DNA of 64,000 bases from CAYLJJ01 sp964384025 (GTDB lineage Bacteria > Myxococcota_A > Bradymonadia > UBA7976 > UBA1532): contig CAYLJJ010000021.1 in the NCBI GenBank assembly GCA_964384025.1, forward strand, positions 6,570 to 70,569. The letters are read 5' to 3'. The position numbers and the translations under genes are program-made. Positions 9,168 through 17,761 of this stretch are shown here, one piece after another; positions within the stretch are counted from its first letter, which is position 1, and every line of letters starts with the position of its first letter. The notes beneath the pieces are model-generated. The model did not search any database and was not told where the DNA came from. It worked only from the letters and a program-made list of their open reading frames with translations.

Positions 9168-11885
9168 TCAACGAAAGCTGAGATCCAAGCGATAGTTGCC
9201 GCTGTTGCGATAGGCATCGATGATGAGGAAATACTCTCCTGCAGGAAGCTCAGCGCTGATACGTGAGCCACGGTTGCCTGGAGGGGTTGAATCATCGTCG
9301 CAAGAGAGCTCAGAAGCAGTGCTATCGCAGTCACTCCTCAGATAGAGCACAGTATCGATGCCTGAGGCCAGGGCCTCAAAGCGGGCTCCATGCTCCAACT
9401 CAAAGCGATAGACACGATCAGCGCCGTTGCCCCCACAGCTCCCTCTCAGATTGGCTTCATAGTCTCGCAGATCTCCAGTCAGCCTCTGAGAGATCGCCTC
9501 TAGGTGGGTTGCATCTTCACAGCGCTCTCCCTCACCCGAAGGAGGAGCGCTGAGCTCTCGACAGGCCCCCTCTTCACAGATCTGCTCTCCTGGACAAGCC
9601 TGAGCGGCGCCCCAGATGCGACAACCCGAGTCAGCTTGTACACAGGACTGAAGCCCTGCCTCCACACAGCGACTGGCTCCAGCAGCGCAGAGATCTTCAC
9701 AGACCTCTGTTGTTTCAAAGAGCAGGCTCAAGCTGAACTCCCCTCCTTGACTGTAGGCGTCCAGCGCTAAGAGATAACCTCCTGGTTCCAGCTCACCGCT
9801 CAGTCGAGAACCAAGGTTCCCCGGCGGGGTCGCATCATCGTTGCAATCCAGCTCCCGATCACAGCTCGCTAAGAGATAGATCACCGAATCAAAGCCGGAG
9901 ACGCTGAAGTCATACGCCGCGCTCTGCTCTAGGCTGAAATAGAAGAATACATCGGGGCCGCGCCCTCCACAGCTGCTTTGTCGATCTGCGTTGTAGTCTC
10001 TTAGATCTCCTCTTAACACCTGGGAGACCGCCTCAAGCTCCCGAGGGCTCTCACAGCGATCTCCGCTCCCCACAGGCGCCTCCTCTACACAACGATCCCC
10101 CTCACAGACGCTGCCCTCAGCGCAGGCGCTGGGCGCGCTCCAAACAGCGCAGCCCTCCAGCTCCTCACAGCGCGTGAGCCCACCCTCTATACAGGTCGCA
10201 GCGCCAATCTCACATTCATTCTCACAGCGCGTTCCCCCGCTAAAGCTCAACTCCAAGGTGTAGGCGCCTGAAGCGTCAGCGCGGTAGCTGTCTAGGACCA
10301 GAGAGTATTCTCCAGGGCTCAACTCACGCTCGATAAAGGAGCCTCCTCCTCCAGGGGGATTGTGATCATCGTTACAGGCCAGCTGCTGACCTGCGCAGCC
10401 TGTGGTCAGATAGAGCACCGTGTCCAGCCCCGTAGCAGTCGCCGAGAGGGTCTGAGTCTGCTCCAAGCTAAAGCTGTAGATCAGATCTGGACCGCGCCCT
10501 CCACATTGAGCTTGAAGGCTATGTTGAGCCTCGCTTAGGTCGCCTCGCAGTATCTGGCTCTGTGCCTGGATCTGAATGGGAGCCTCACAGCTGTCTCCAG
10601 GGCTTCGCTCAACACAGCTGCCCTCACGACAAAACTGAGCTGCGCTACAAGCCTGAACCTCTCCTTGAGAGCGACCGCAGGCATCCTCGGCCCAGATATC
10701 TCCATCATGACAGCGGTAACTGAGGCTTGGATGACAGCGCCCCTGCTCACAGAGATGATCATCCCGACAGTCACTCTGTTGCCTACAGGAGCTAACACAG
10801 GTTCCGGTCGCGCCACAGAGGAAGCCCGCGCTGCAATCATCATCCAAGCGGCACTCTGTACACCAACCCGCCGTGATTCCATTACAGAGCTGCTCTGAGA
10901 GGACCCGATCCGAGTGACACGCCGTGTTGAGGAGGTTTTGAGCGTAGGTGATATCTTCGCCGTTCTCATCCTCGCTCAGGCGGGTGGTTACATAGCAGCC
11001 GTTGCGATATCTATAGTCCTGTTCTCCTCGCACCAGGACCCCCACCAACTCTCCGGAATTGTTGAATATACCTGAGCCTGAGTTGCCTCCAAAGGCGTCT
11101 ACGGTGGCTTCAAAGTAGTCTAGGCTGCGGCTGCGGTTGTTATTGACTCGTCCACCCCGAGCGATTTTAAGGGGGATGCCATTGGGAAAACCCATCAGCA
11201 CCACCTCATCACCCTCACGCAGAGCGCTCATCTCTTGACGTACCGGAGCGGGACTGTGGGGTCCAGTGACGGGGCGATCTAAACGCACCAGGGCAAAGTC
11301 AACTCCAGCGCTTTGGAGCTGATGGGCGACAATCTGTCGGCAGCCATAGACCTCATCCTCATCGATGCGCGCCAAACGACCCTGAGCCTCATAGAGGTAG
11401 TCAAAGACAAAGCTGTAGTCACCACAGCTGCGGCTGTTGATACAGTGCCCTGCGGTGAGGATCAGGTCATCAGCGACGAGGGTACCAGAGCACTCCCCCG
11501 CTGTAGGTTGGTTTCGGAAGCGTTGATCAGAGCAGAGATCATAATCGCGCCCCAGGGTGTCAGCTGGGATCCGGATATTGGAGGGATCTGAGCTGTTGAT
11601 CCGGTAGTTAGCGACCATTACTGCGATTGAGCGCCGCGCCAAGCTGCGCCATTCAGCGTCCGGGTGAGCGTAGAGATCCTGACGGTTGTCTGCTCCGTAG
11701 ATGACAGAGTTTTCTTCAGCGCCGACGGACTGCTCAGCTTCCTTCAGATCCCCAGCGCAAGCCAAAAACAGTGTAAAGCATAGGATTAAGAGAGTTTGGA
11801 TGGAAGAAGAGATGCTTCTATATCTAGCTGCTCTTGGCCTGTGCTTCACAGAACCTCCAATGTTCAACTTTTCAGGGCGCTCCAC
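9168..11885 (-). CDS. Trypsin/V8-like serine protease lipoprotein with three PPC domains
   Basis: 905 aa. A hydrophobic signal ends in the lipobox LFLAC (Cys43) after a long basic n-region. A chymotrypsin-fold protease follows, with the triad visible as His in LILTAGHC (about 146), Asp in GVDFALVRLDRP (about 195) and Ser in GGNSGSGIFNN (about 269). A Cys-rich stretch with CRLDDDCSAGFLC and CRQQSDC comes next. The C-terminal half has three repeats of about 150 aa, each a short Cys module plus a PPC-like beta domain (RGPDLIYSFSLEQ, GLDTVLYL, ACNDDHNPPG, GEYSLVLDSY). PPC domains often aid export or binding and may be clipped on maturation. The protein is likely an envelope or extracellular protease. 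The substrate is unknown. Confidence 0.92.
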   Translation of the reverse strand: MERPEKLNIGGSVKHRPRAARYRSISSSIQTLLILCFTLFLACAGDLKEAEQSVGAEENSVIYGADNRQDLYAHPDAEWRSLARRSIAVMVANYRINSSDPSNIRIPADTLGRDYDLCSDQRFRNQPTAGECSGTLVADDLILTAGHCINSRSCGDYSFVFDYLYEAQGRLARIDEDEVYGCRQIVAHQLQSAGVDFALVRLDRPVTGPHSPAPVRQEMSALREGDEVVLMGFPNGIPLKIARGGRVNNNRSRSLDYFEATVDAFGGNSGSGIFNNSGELVGVLVRGEQDYRYRNGCYVTTRLSEDENGEDITYAQNLLNTACHSDRVLSEQLCNGITAGWCTECRLDDDCSAGFLCGATGTCVSSCRQQSDCRDDHLCEQGRCHPSLSYRCHDGDIWAEDACGRSQGEVQACSAAQFCREGSCVERSPGDSCEAPIQIQAQSQILRGDLSEAQHSLQAQCGGRGPDLIYSFSLEQTQTLSATATGLDTVLYLTTGCAGQQLACNDDHNPPGGGGSFIERELSPGEYSLVLDSYRADASGAYTLELSFSGGTRCENECEIGAATCIEGGLTRCEELEGCAVWSAPSACAEGSVCEGDRCVEEAPVGSGDRCESPRELEAVSQVLRGDLRDYNADRQSSCGGRGPDVFFYFSLEQSAAYDFSVSGFDSVIYLLASCDRELDCNDDATPPGNLGSRLSGELEPGGYLLALDAYSQGGEFSLSLLFETTEVCEDLCAAGASRCVEAGLQSCVQADSGCRIWGAAQACPGEQICEEGACRELSAPPSGEGERCEDATHLEAISQRLTGDLRDYEANLRGSCGGNGADRVYRFELEHGARFEALASGIDTVLYLRSDCDSTASELSCDDDSTPPGNRGSRISAELPAGEYFLIIDAYRNSGNYRLDLSFR

Positions 11886-11966
11886 TATAGCGATTGAGAG
11901 AGCAAATCCGAAACATCAAAACTTTTTGGTTTCTTCGATGAGAATCTAAAGTCTCTGTTGCTGGAG

Positions 11967-12770
11967 TTAGAGAGGCTTTTGAGCTGCGAAGCGCCCGATG
12001 ATAAAAGCGCCTGTTTTCCAAGCTTCGATGAGGCTTTGGTGTTGTCGAATCCAGAGGGCTTGCTCTCCGCTGTTGAGCCCGTTGGCGCTCTCCAGGAGGA
12101 ACTCCAGATGAGCGTTCTCCAGAAAGCTCACATTCCGCAAAGTTTGAGAGCCCAGGTCTTCCAACTCATGGGCTTTTAAACCTACACCTTCTAACAATTG
12201 GCGCCAGCGAGAGAGAGGGCGAAGGTCTTGTAGAAACCAGCTCTCAATGACGGGGCGCAGGAGAGCCTCATCGGCTCCCTCGCTGCTCATCCAATCTATT
12301 CCCAAGAGCCAACCTCCAGGTTTGAGGATGCGATGACACTCACTCAGGAAGGTAGAGAGATCTGAGAAGTGACACGCACTCTCGAAGTTGGCGATCAGAT
12401 CGACAGAGTTTGAAGCCAGAGGGAGAGGCTGAGCGCAGTCAGCCAGGAGGAAATTCGGGCCCAGCCGTGTGTAAGCCATCTGGAGCTGAACTTGGCTGAT
12501 ATTAAGGCCGATAACGCGACAGCCGCGCTGGATGAGGCGTGCGCTGAGCCCGCCCACCCCGCAGCCTGCGTCTACGGCGATCTGTCCAGGCTGAGGAGGA
12601 GCAGGTCGGAAGACCACATCCTGCATTCTCTCCAGACCCTCGTCTAGAGGCTCTTCTCCTTCAAACAGCCCGAAATGAAACTCTAGATTGCCCCAATAGC
12701 GTAGATAGTAGGCTTCTGTTTGAGCGTTGTAATAGCTCGCGATCTGCTCAAATTGAGACATCGAAGTCAC
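11967..12770 (-). CDS. Class I SAM-dependent methyltransferase
   Basis: 267 aa. Motif I is VDAGCGVGGLSARLIQRG (residues about 66-83), followed by the acidic-strand equivalent GLNISQVQLQMA, a LADCAQPLPL motif II region and ILKPGGWLLGIDW (motif III). This arrangement fits the small-molecule C- or O-methyltransferases that include tocopherol, rebeccamycin and terpenoid (geranyl- or farnesyl-diphosphate) methyltransferases. It sits 56 bp after an isoprenyl diphosphate synthase in the same orientation, so an isoprenoid substrate is a reasonable guess but only a guess. It could equally act on a quinone or lipid. Confidence 0.88.
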   Translation of the reverse strand: MTSMSQFEQIASYYNAQTEAYYLRYWGNLEFHFGLFEGEEPLDEGLERMQDVVFRPAPPQPGQIAVDAGCGVGGLSARLIQRGCRVIGLNISQVQLQMAYTRLGPNFLLADCAQPLPLASNSVDLIANFESACHFSDLSTFLSECHRILKPGGWLLGIDWMSSEGADEALLRPVIESWFLQDLRPLSRWRQLLEGVGLKAHELEDLGSQTLRNVSFLENAHLEFLLESANGLNSGEQALWIRQHQSLIEAWKTGAFIIGRFAAQKPL

Positions 12771-12826
12771 CTATTCAAAGGTCTACTAACGGTTTATAAG
12801 AGGGTGGGTGCTTTACTACTCAAGGA

Positions 12827-13756
12827 CTAATTTGAAAACGCTCCCATCAGCACTCTTATGGGATGATTTCTTGGGATATGATTCATGTCAAGAGGAAATG
12901 CCCGTGCTGTTCGAAACCGAAGAAGTTCTCCGAGTTGGAAACAGGCGGTGGGAACCTCCATATTGATCATCTCTTCAAGGAGCTGTTCTTCAATAGCAAA
13001 TTCTCCTTGAGCCAAGCGTTCTAACCTGCTATCAAAATCTGCTCTCGCTCTCTGAAGTTGAGCTTGTTCGAGGGCATCACACATCATCAGGAATGGAAGC
13101 CCCTGCCGTTTGGGAAGATCTCGACTGGGCTGCTCTCCAAAGCAGTCTTCGATATCAGAGAAGGCCTGTAACATACTCCCCAAAGCAACACCGAACTCCT
13201 GCCAAGCGAGCTGGCGCTCTTCGCTCAAACCAGCGAGGAGCACAGGGGCGCGTGCAAAGAAGCCCAGCTCTCGGCCGCTCTTTTGGCGAATCATCTCTAA
13301 ATACTCTCCCGCTTTGGTCTCTAAGCTCAGATCTTGAAACTGTCCTGAACTCATCTCCCAGAGAGCCTCAGCGAGGCTACCCCCCAGCTGAGGGCTTCCA
13401 GCTAAGAGGGGTAGAGTAAAGAGGAGGTTGCTGACCAGGAGGGAGAGCTGGCCCTGAGAGATCTGCTCCCAAGAGGGCCTAAGATCTCCATCAGCAGCGT
13501 CATCCATAAGATCAGCCCCGATCCAGAGCGAGAGGCTGGCTGTCATCGCGCTGAGCGCAATCTCCTCTCCCAGCCCCTCTAACTCAGCGACCGCCCAAGG
13601 CAGATCACAGGCGAGGAAGAAGCTGGACTCCTCTACAGAGGAGTGGATCTCATCAATGCGTTTGAGGAGGAGCGCCTTCATCGGAGGGTAAGCTTTGAGG
13701 TTTTCCACCCCACGGCTTAGTTCTATGAAAGCTCGTTGGCCCTGGTCGTATAGCAT
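12827..13756 (-). CDS. Trans-isoprenyl diphosphate synthase-like protein (polyprenyl synthetase family)
   Basis: 309 aa, mainly helical. The first aspartate-rich motif is intact as DLMDDAADGDLRPSW (about residue 84), matching DDxxD followed by R. The second motif is SDIEDCFG (about residue 198), where the usual DDxxD has lost its first Asp. It is followed by RDLPKRQGLPF at the place of the conserved D...K/T..P loop. The family condenses isopentenyl diphosphate with allylic diphosphates; related paralogues act as terpene cyclases or have lost activity. The altered second motif makes the product uncertain. It leads a two- or three-gene minus-strand unit with the downstream methyltransferase. 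Confidence 0.82.
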   Translation of the reverse strand: MLYDQGQRAFIELSRGVENLKAYPPMKALLLKRIDEIHSSVEESSFFLACDLPWAVAELEGLGEEIALSAMTASLSLWIGADLMDDAADGDLRPSWEQISQGQLSLLVSNLLFTLPLLAGSPQLGGSLAEALWEMSSGQFQDLSLETKAGEYLEMIRQKSGRELGFFARAPVLLAGLSEERQLAWQEFGVALGSMLQAFSDIEDCFGEQPSRDLPKRQGLPFLMMCDALEQAQLQRARADFDSRLERLAQGEFAIEEQLLEEMINMEVPTACFQLGELLRFRTARAFPLDMNHIPRNHPIRVLMGAFSN

Positions 13757-13800
13757 CTCCTGCCCTCATTTTTGGTCTGCCAATCTGCTCTAGGGGTTTT

Positions 13801-13977
13801 TCAGGGGCCCCAAAATTTGATGCGATTTTTCTTGAGCACTTCAATCAAGTTCCGGTCCAGAGTCCTCATCGAGGTCTGAAGGTGCTCCCTGTTGAGAGAG
13901 TTCATCCATGCGGTGATGTAGTTAGACTCATCAGAGCTGAATTCTACGAATGAATTTAGGGTTATAGCTTTCTTCAT
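13801..13977 (-). CDS. Small ORF of unknown function upstream of the isoprenyl synthase
   Basis: 58 aa from an ATG at 13977 (MKKAITLNSFVEF...), with GGGAG about 11 bases upstream; an earlier ATG at 13995 would add six residues. The sequence is low in GC compared with its neighbours, ends KKNRIKFWGP and has no Cys, signal peptide or recognisable domain. It lies 44 bp before the isoprenyl synthase in the same direction. It may be a short regulator or precursor peptide, or chance coding. Little more can be said. Confidence 0.35.
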   Translation of the reverse strand: MKKAITLNSFVEFSSDESNYITAWMNSLNREHLQTSMRTLDRNLIEVLKKNRIKFWGP

Positions 13978-14058
13978 CTTGAAGACATCTCCCATTTGGG
14001 GTTTATGCTGTGTGCCCTTTTAAAATTCAGCTCCAGAGCAAGAATGTCAAAAGAGAAA

Positions 14059-17000
14059 TTATTCCTCTAATTCTAGAGTTTCTAAAAACTTTTTAAGATA
14101 TCTCTGCTCTGCTTCCATTCCCAGCTTTTTCCCCAAAGCTTCTGAATGCTTTATTTCTCTGCGAAACCGCCTTCTTTTTCCTCTATTTAGCTCAAATTGG
14201 GCCCTGATCAGGTGATAACGAGGGGCAGCAGTGGGAAAAATCCGTGAGAATCGCCCCAAAAGCTTCAATGCTTTTTCCTGGGTTTTGGAGAGTTTCAGAG
14301 CACCGAAAACTTCACAGATTCCGATCAATCCCCCCATCGAATTGATCCCCACGAACTCGTTCTCTAGGCTGAGTTTAAAGACCAAAAGGGCCTCCTCTTT
14401 CGCCGCCTCCTTTCGTCCCAAGGCGAGGAGGGCTCGCGCCAAGACTCCACCCGCGCGAATCTCATCTACCCAATCGCTCTCCTGCTTTAAAATTTCTTTG
14501 GCCTGCAAACTCTGCTCGCAGCTCTCTTTCCAGCGCTCTTGAGAAGAGAAGATCTCTGAGAGGCCATTGCGAGCCCAAGCTTCCCAAAGGCGATTGTCGT
14601 GCTCTATTGCAATTTGCAAAACTCTCTCATTAGATGCCTTTGCTCCTGAATAATCTCCCCGGAAAAATTGAGACATTCCCAAAGTTTGGAGGGCGAAAGC
14701 CTCCAGGCGGGGATCGAGCAATCTCCTCCCCAAAGGGATGGTGCGCTGCAAGCTTGGCTCTGCCTCTTTCCAGTGCCCTCGCCCTATCAAGGTCAGGCTC
14801 AGGATCCACTCTACCCAGGCATTTTCACGAGGGGAGAGATTTTGAGCGACCTCCCGCGCTCGCTCGATATAGTACCTCATCCAGGTCTCGCGACCCAGGA
14901 AGCTGGCGCTGAGGGCTCCAATCGCACAGGCCCGACCCAGCTCTGGGCAAGGACCCGCGTGCTCTCCCAGGTTCAACATCTTCAGGCTGATATAGGCCCC
15001 TCGTAAGCTGTCTCCTGAAGCGTGATAGATATAGCCAAGCTGTTCGCAGTTGGCCGCCGCTAGGCGCAGCCTCGCGCGCTCTGAGCTTGCCCAAGGTCGA
15101 GCGCTGTAACACCAGCTCTTGAGTTGATACAGACTCTCCCAGACCATAGCCAAGAGCAGCTTCAGCTTTCCCTGCGGGATCGGCTGTGCTAAGGCACGCA
15201 TGCTCTTCTCTAGGGCGATTTGCGCTTCCTCGTGGCGACCCAGCGCAACCAGGGCTTCTCCGCGAAGCTTGAGCCAGAGCGCCTGTTCTTTTGTGCTGGT
15301 GACTTCAGAGAGCCCAAACTCCAGTACATCAAGCGCTTCGCTATAGCCTCCGTAGCGCAGCAGATCTAGGGCCGCAGGCTCTACATAGGAGAGCCCTCGC
15401 TGAGGCTCCCGAGTTCGCCTCCAATGATAGAGGAGGAGGAGCGGTGATTGATCTCCCTTGGCCTCCATCCATTCCACTAAGCGTTGATGCCCCTCACGTC
15501 GCTGTCTGAAAAGCAGACTCTGGTAGCTTAGATCTCGCGCCAGAGTATGATAAAAGTGATAGTTTCCTGAATAATACAGCAACAGTTCCCGCTTACAAAG
15601 CTCTCCTAGTTCAATTTCTAATTGAAATAGAGTAATAGAGCTGGGGTGAACGACTCTAAGTTGTTCTAGGCTAAAATGAGCCCCGATAACACTCGCTGCT
15701 TTTAAGCAGAGGTGAAGAGGAGCACTGAGATGACGAAGACGGACGTTGAGGACCTGGGCGATGGAGTTGGGGACCTCTTCAGCAGAGAATCCTCTCTTCC
15801 GCGCGACTCCAGCCTCAATAGAGATCAATCCCTGTTCTCGCAACCCCAAGATGAGCTGCTCACAGAAATGAGGGTTACCCTGTACCTTTTGGTTGATCAG
15901 TTCGGAGAGTCTTTGACTTATCGCCTTGACCCCCAGACGCTGACGGGCAAGGGCCTGAATCTCCTCTCCCGAAAGGCGCCTCAGCCTGAGTATATCAAGC
16001 CTTTCAAGGAAGCGCTGCACGGTAGGAGAGCAAGATTCCAGGAGACGTGTCGTCATCAAGAGGGCCAGACCCGCTCGGTTTAAGCGCTCCAAGAGACGCC
16101 AAGAGGCGGAGTCTAAGTGCTGAAGATCTTCTAAAGCCAAGAGCAACGGACCCTCCGCACTGCGCGCTTGAAAGAGCGCTAAGATCAGGGCCTGTACTTG
16201 AGCGGCTTGATCTTCCGCTTCTAAACTTTCCAAATCTTCGGAGATCTCCAAGCCCAGCCCCAAGACAGGCCCAAGCAGCGCGCCCAGGGTGCGTAGCTCC
16301 ATCGCTTCCAAACGCTCGATAATCTCTGAGGTAGATCCCAGAGCCGCGCTGAGGAGGTCCCCCCAGATTTTATGGGGTGGTTGCAGAGGATCAGCATTCG
16401 CTGAAGCGATACTCCAGCCTAGAGCCTCAGCCTGCTCCAAGAGCTGCTCAAGGAGCGCGCTCTTTCCCAAACCCGCCTCAGCGATCAGGAGGAGGGGCTT
16501 GGGGCAGCCCTCTTTTAACCAACGCAGCCCACGCTCCAGCTCCCAGCCACGACCCTGAAGCGAAGCTCTGGGGAGGCGCAAAGATTTCCGTGGTGGCAAG
16601 CTCTGGGGAGCATAGATTTCTAGAGGGGCCTCAAAGCCTTTGAGCTGTCGACGCTCATGGATCTGAGAGAGGCCACAAGCCCGCGCCATCTCCGCGTCAC
16701 AGAGGATCCGCCCTTCAGCCAAGCTCATCAGTCGAGCAGCGCGGTTGACGCTCTCTCCTACAAGGCTGTAATCGCGCCGCTTAGGCGAACCCAAGGGGCC
16801 ACAGAAAGGTCGCCCTAAGCTGAGACCTAGACTCAGGCGAATCCCATAGACTGGGCTCAAGCGTAGCAGCTTAAAGGCCAGATCTAGGGCGCGTTGAGGA
16901 TCATCTTCGTGGCTTTGAGGCAGACCTGGACTCGCCAAAAGATTGAGGCCCTTGTCATCTTGCCCTAAGCGGATCAGGGAGACCTCTAAAGAGTCCAGGA

Positions 17001-17733
17001 GATCCATCAGGTCGCTGAAAAGAGCGGGAAGATCTCCTGAACGCACTCCCTCTAGACGAACAAAGATCACCGGGAGGTGAAGGAAGGCACCCAGCCAAGC
17101 TCCTCCACCTTCAAACATCTGTCGCAGCGCTTGAGGGAGGTAGGGCAACAGCTCGGAGAGCTGCTCAACAGAGAGGGCGCGCTTAGCGCCTTTTGGGAGG
17201 GTCCCTGGAGAAGCCTTGAGCAGCTGATAGAAGCCTTCCTCTTCTGGACCAAGGTTCCAGGACTCTTTAAGAAGCTGAGCGCAGGCTTCACAGATCCAAA
17301 TCTCTCCTGCTTGAGCCTGACGCTCAGCTTGCCCCATACGTTCCAGCGCCGCTCCCCGAACTAAGAGGCGCTTATGCTCGCCGTGGCTGAGATGATGGAT
17401 CTCAAGAGGGCCTAAGCCCAGACCCAGCTTCAGAGCGAAAGGTCCAGCGGCGCCAAGGAGGGCTTGAGCGCAGTGAGCACCTCGCTCTCGATCTTCCAAC
17501 CAAAGAGCGATGATGGCATCTCCAGGGAAGTTGAGGATCTGCCCTCCCCAGGCGTGGATGAGATCAACCAGCGGTGTAAAGGCGAGATTGACTTTAGAAG
17601 CGATCTCCTCAAGACCCTGGATCCCCCGACGACTGGCGTCTTGTACTTGGAGGCAGTAGTTGGAGAGGTCGATGATGAGCGCAAGCCCCTCCTCTAGGGC
17701 GGTGAAGGTAGCGCCCTCTGGAGGGAAGCGCAA
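14059..17733 (-). CDS. Tandem class III adenylate cyclase domains + AAA ATPase + TPR (soluble adenylyl cyclase-like)
   Basis: About 1224 aa. Cyclase-homology domain 1 (about 10-170) keeps both metal-site Asp regions (LIIDLSNY and FPGDAIIALW) but has lost the Asn/Arg motif. Domain 2 (about 220-370) lacks the first Asp but keeps DDKGLNLLASPGLP and YSLVGESVNRAARL, with Lys, Asn and Arg. The two halves therefore complement each other, as in mammalian sAC, and could form one active site. Next come a P-loop (AEAGLGKSALLEQL, about 415), Walker B (LLLALEDLQHLD) and TPR-like helices to the C-terminus. It is the second gene after a kinase with a cyclic-nucleotide-binding domain, 28 bp away. The start is uncertain: TTG at 17733 has no Shine-Dalgarno and the frame is open further upstream. 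Confidence 0.88.
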   Translation of the reverse strand: MRFPPEGATFTALEEGLALIIDLSNYCLQVQDASRRGIQGLEEIASKVNLAFTPLVDLIHAWGGQILNFPGDAIIALWLEDRERGAHCAQALLGAAGPFALKLGLGLGPLEIHHLSHGEHKRLLVRGAALERMGQAERQAQAGEIWICEACAQLLKESWNLGPEEEGFYQLLKASPGTLPKGAKRALSVEQLSELLPYLPQALRQMFEGGGAWLGAFLHLPVIFVRLEGVRSGDLPALFSDLMDLLDSLEVSLIRLGQDDKGLNLLASPGLPQSHEDDPQRALDLAFKLLRLSPVYGIRLSLGLSLGRPFCGPLGSPKRRDYSLVGESVNRAARLMSLAEGRILCDAEMARACGLSQIHERRQLKGFEAPLEIYAPQSLPPRKSLRLPRASLQGRGWELERGLRWLKEGCPKPLLLIAEAGLGKSALLEQLLEQAEALGWSIASANADPLQPPHKIWGDLLSAALGSTSEIIERLEAMELRTLGALLGPVLGLGLEISEDLESLEAEDQAAQVQALILALFQARSAEGPLLLALEDLQHLDSASWRLLERLNRAGLALLMTTRLLESCSPTVQRFLERLDILRLRRLSGEEIQALARQRLGVKAISQRLSELINQKVQGNPHFCEQLILGLREQGLISIEAGVARKRGFSAEEVPNSIAQVLNVRLRHLSAPLHLCLKAASVIGAHFSLEQLRVVHPSSITLFQLEIELGELCKRELLLYYSGNYHFYHTLARDLSYQSLLFRQRREGHQRLVEWMEAKGDQSPLLLLYHWRRTREPQRGLSYVEPAALDLLRYGGYSEALDVLEFGLSEVTSTKEQALWLKLRGEALVALGRHEEAQIALEKSMRALAQPIPQGKLKLLLAMVWESLYQLKSWCYSARPWASSERARLRLAAANCEQLGYIYHASGDSLRGAYISLKMLNLGEHAGPCPELGRACAIGALSASFLGRETWMRYYIERAREVAQNLSPRENAWVEWILSLTLIGRGHWKEAEPSLQRTIPLGRRLLDPRLEAFALQTLGMSQFFRGDYSGAKASNERVLQIAIEHDNRLWEAWARNGLSEIFSSQERWKESCEQSLQAKEILKQESDWVDEIRAGGVLARALLALGRKEAAKEEALLVFKLSLENEFVGINSMGGLIGICEVFGALKLSKTQEKALKLLGRFSRIFPTAAPRYHLIRAQFELNRGKRRRFRREIKHSEALGKKLGMEAEQRYLKKFLETLELEE

Positions 17734-17761
17734 AAAGAGCCGACAGAAGTAGGGTCTAAGT

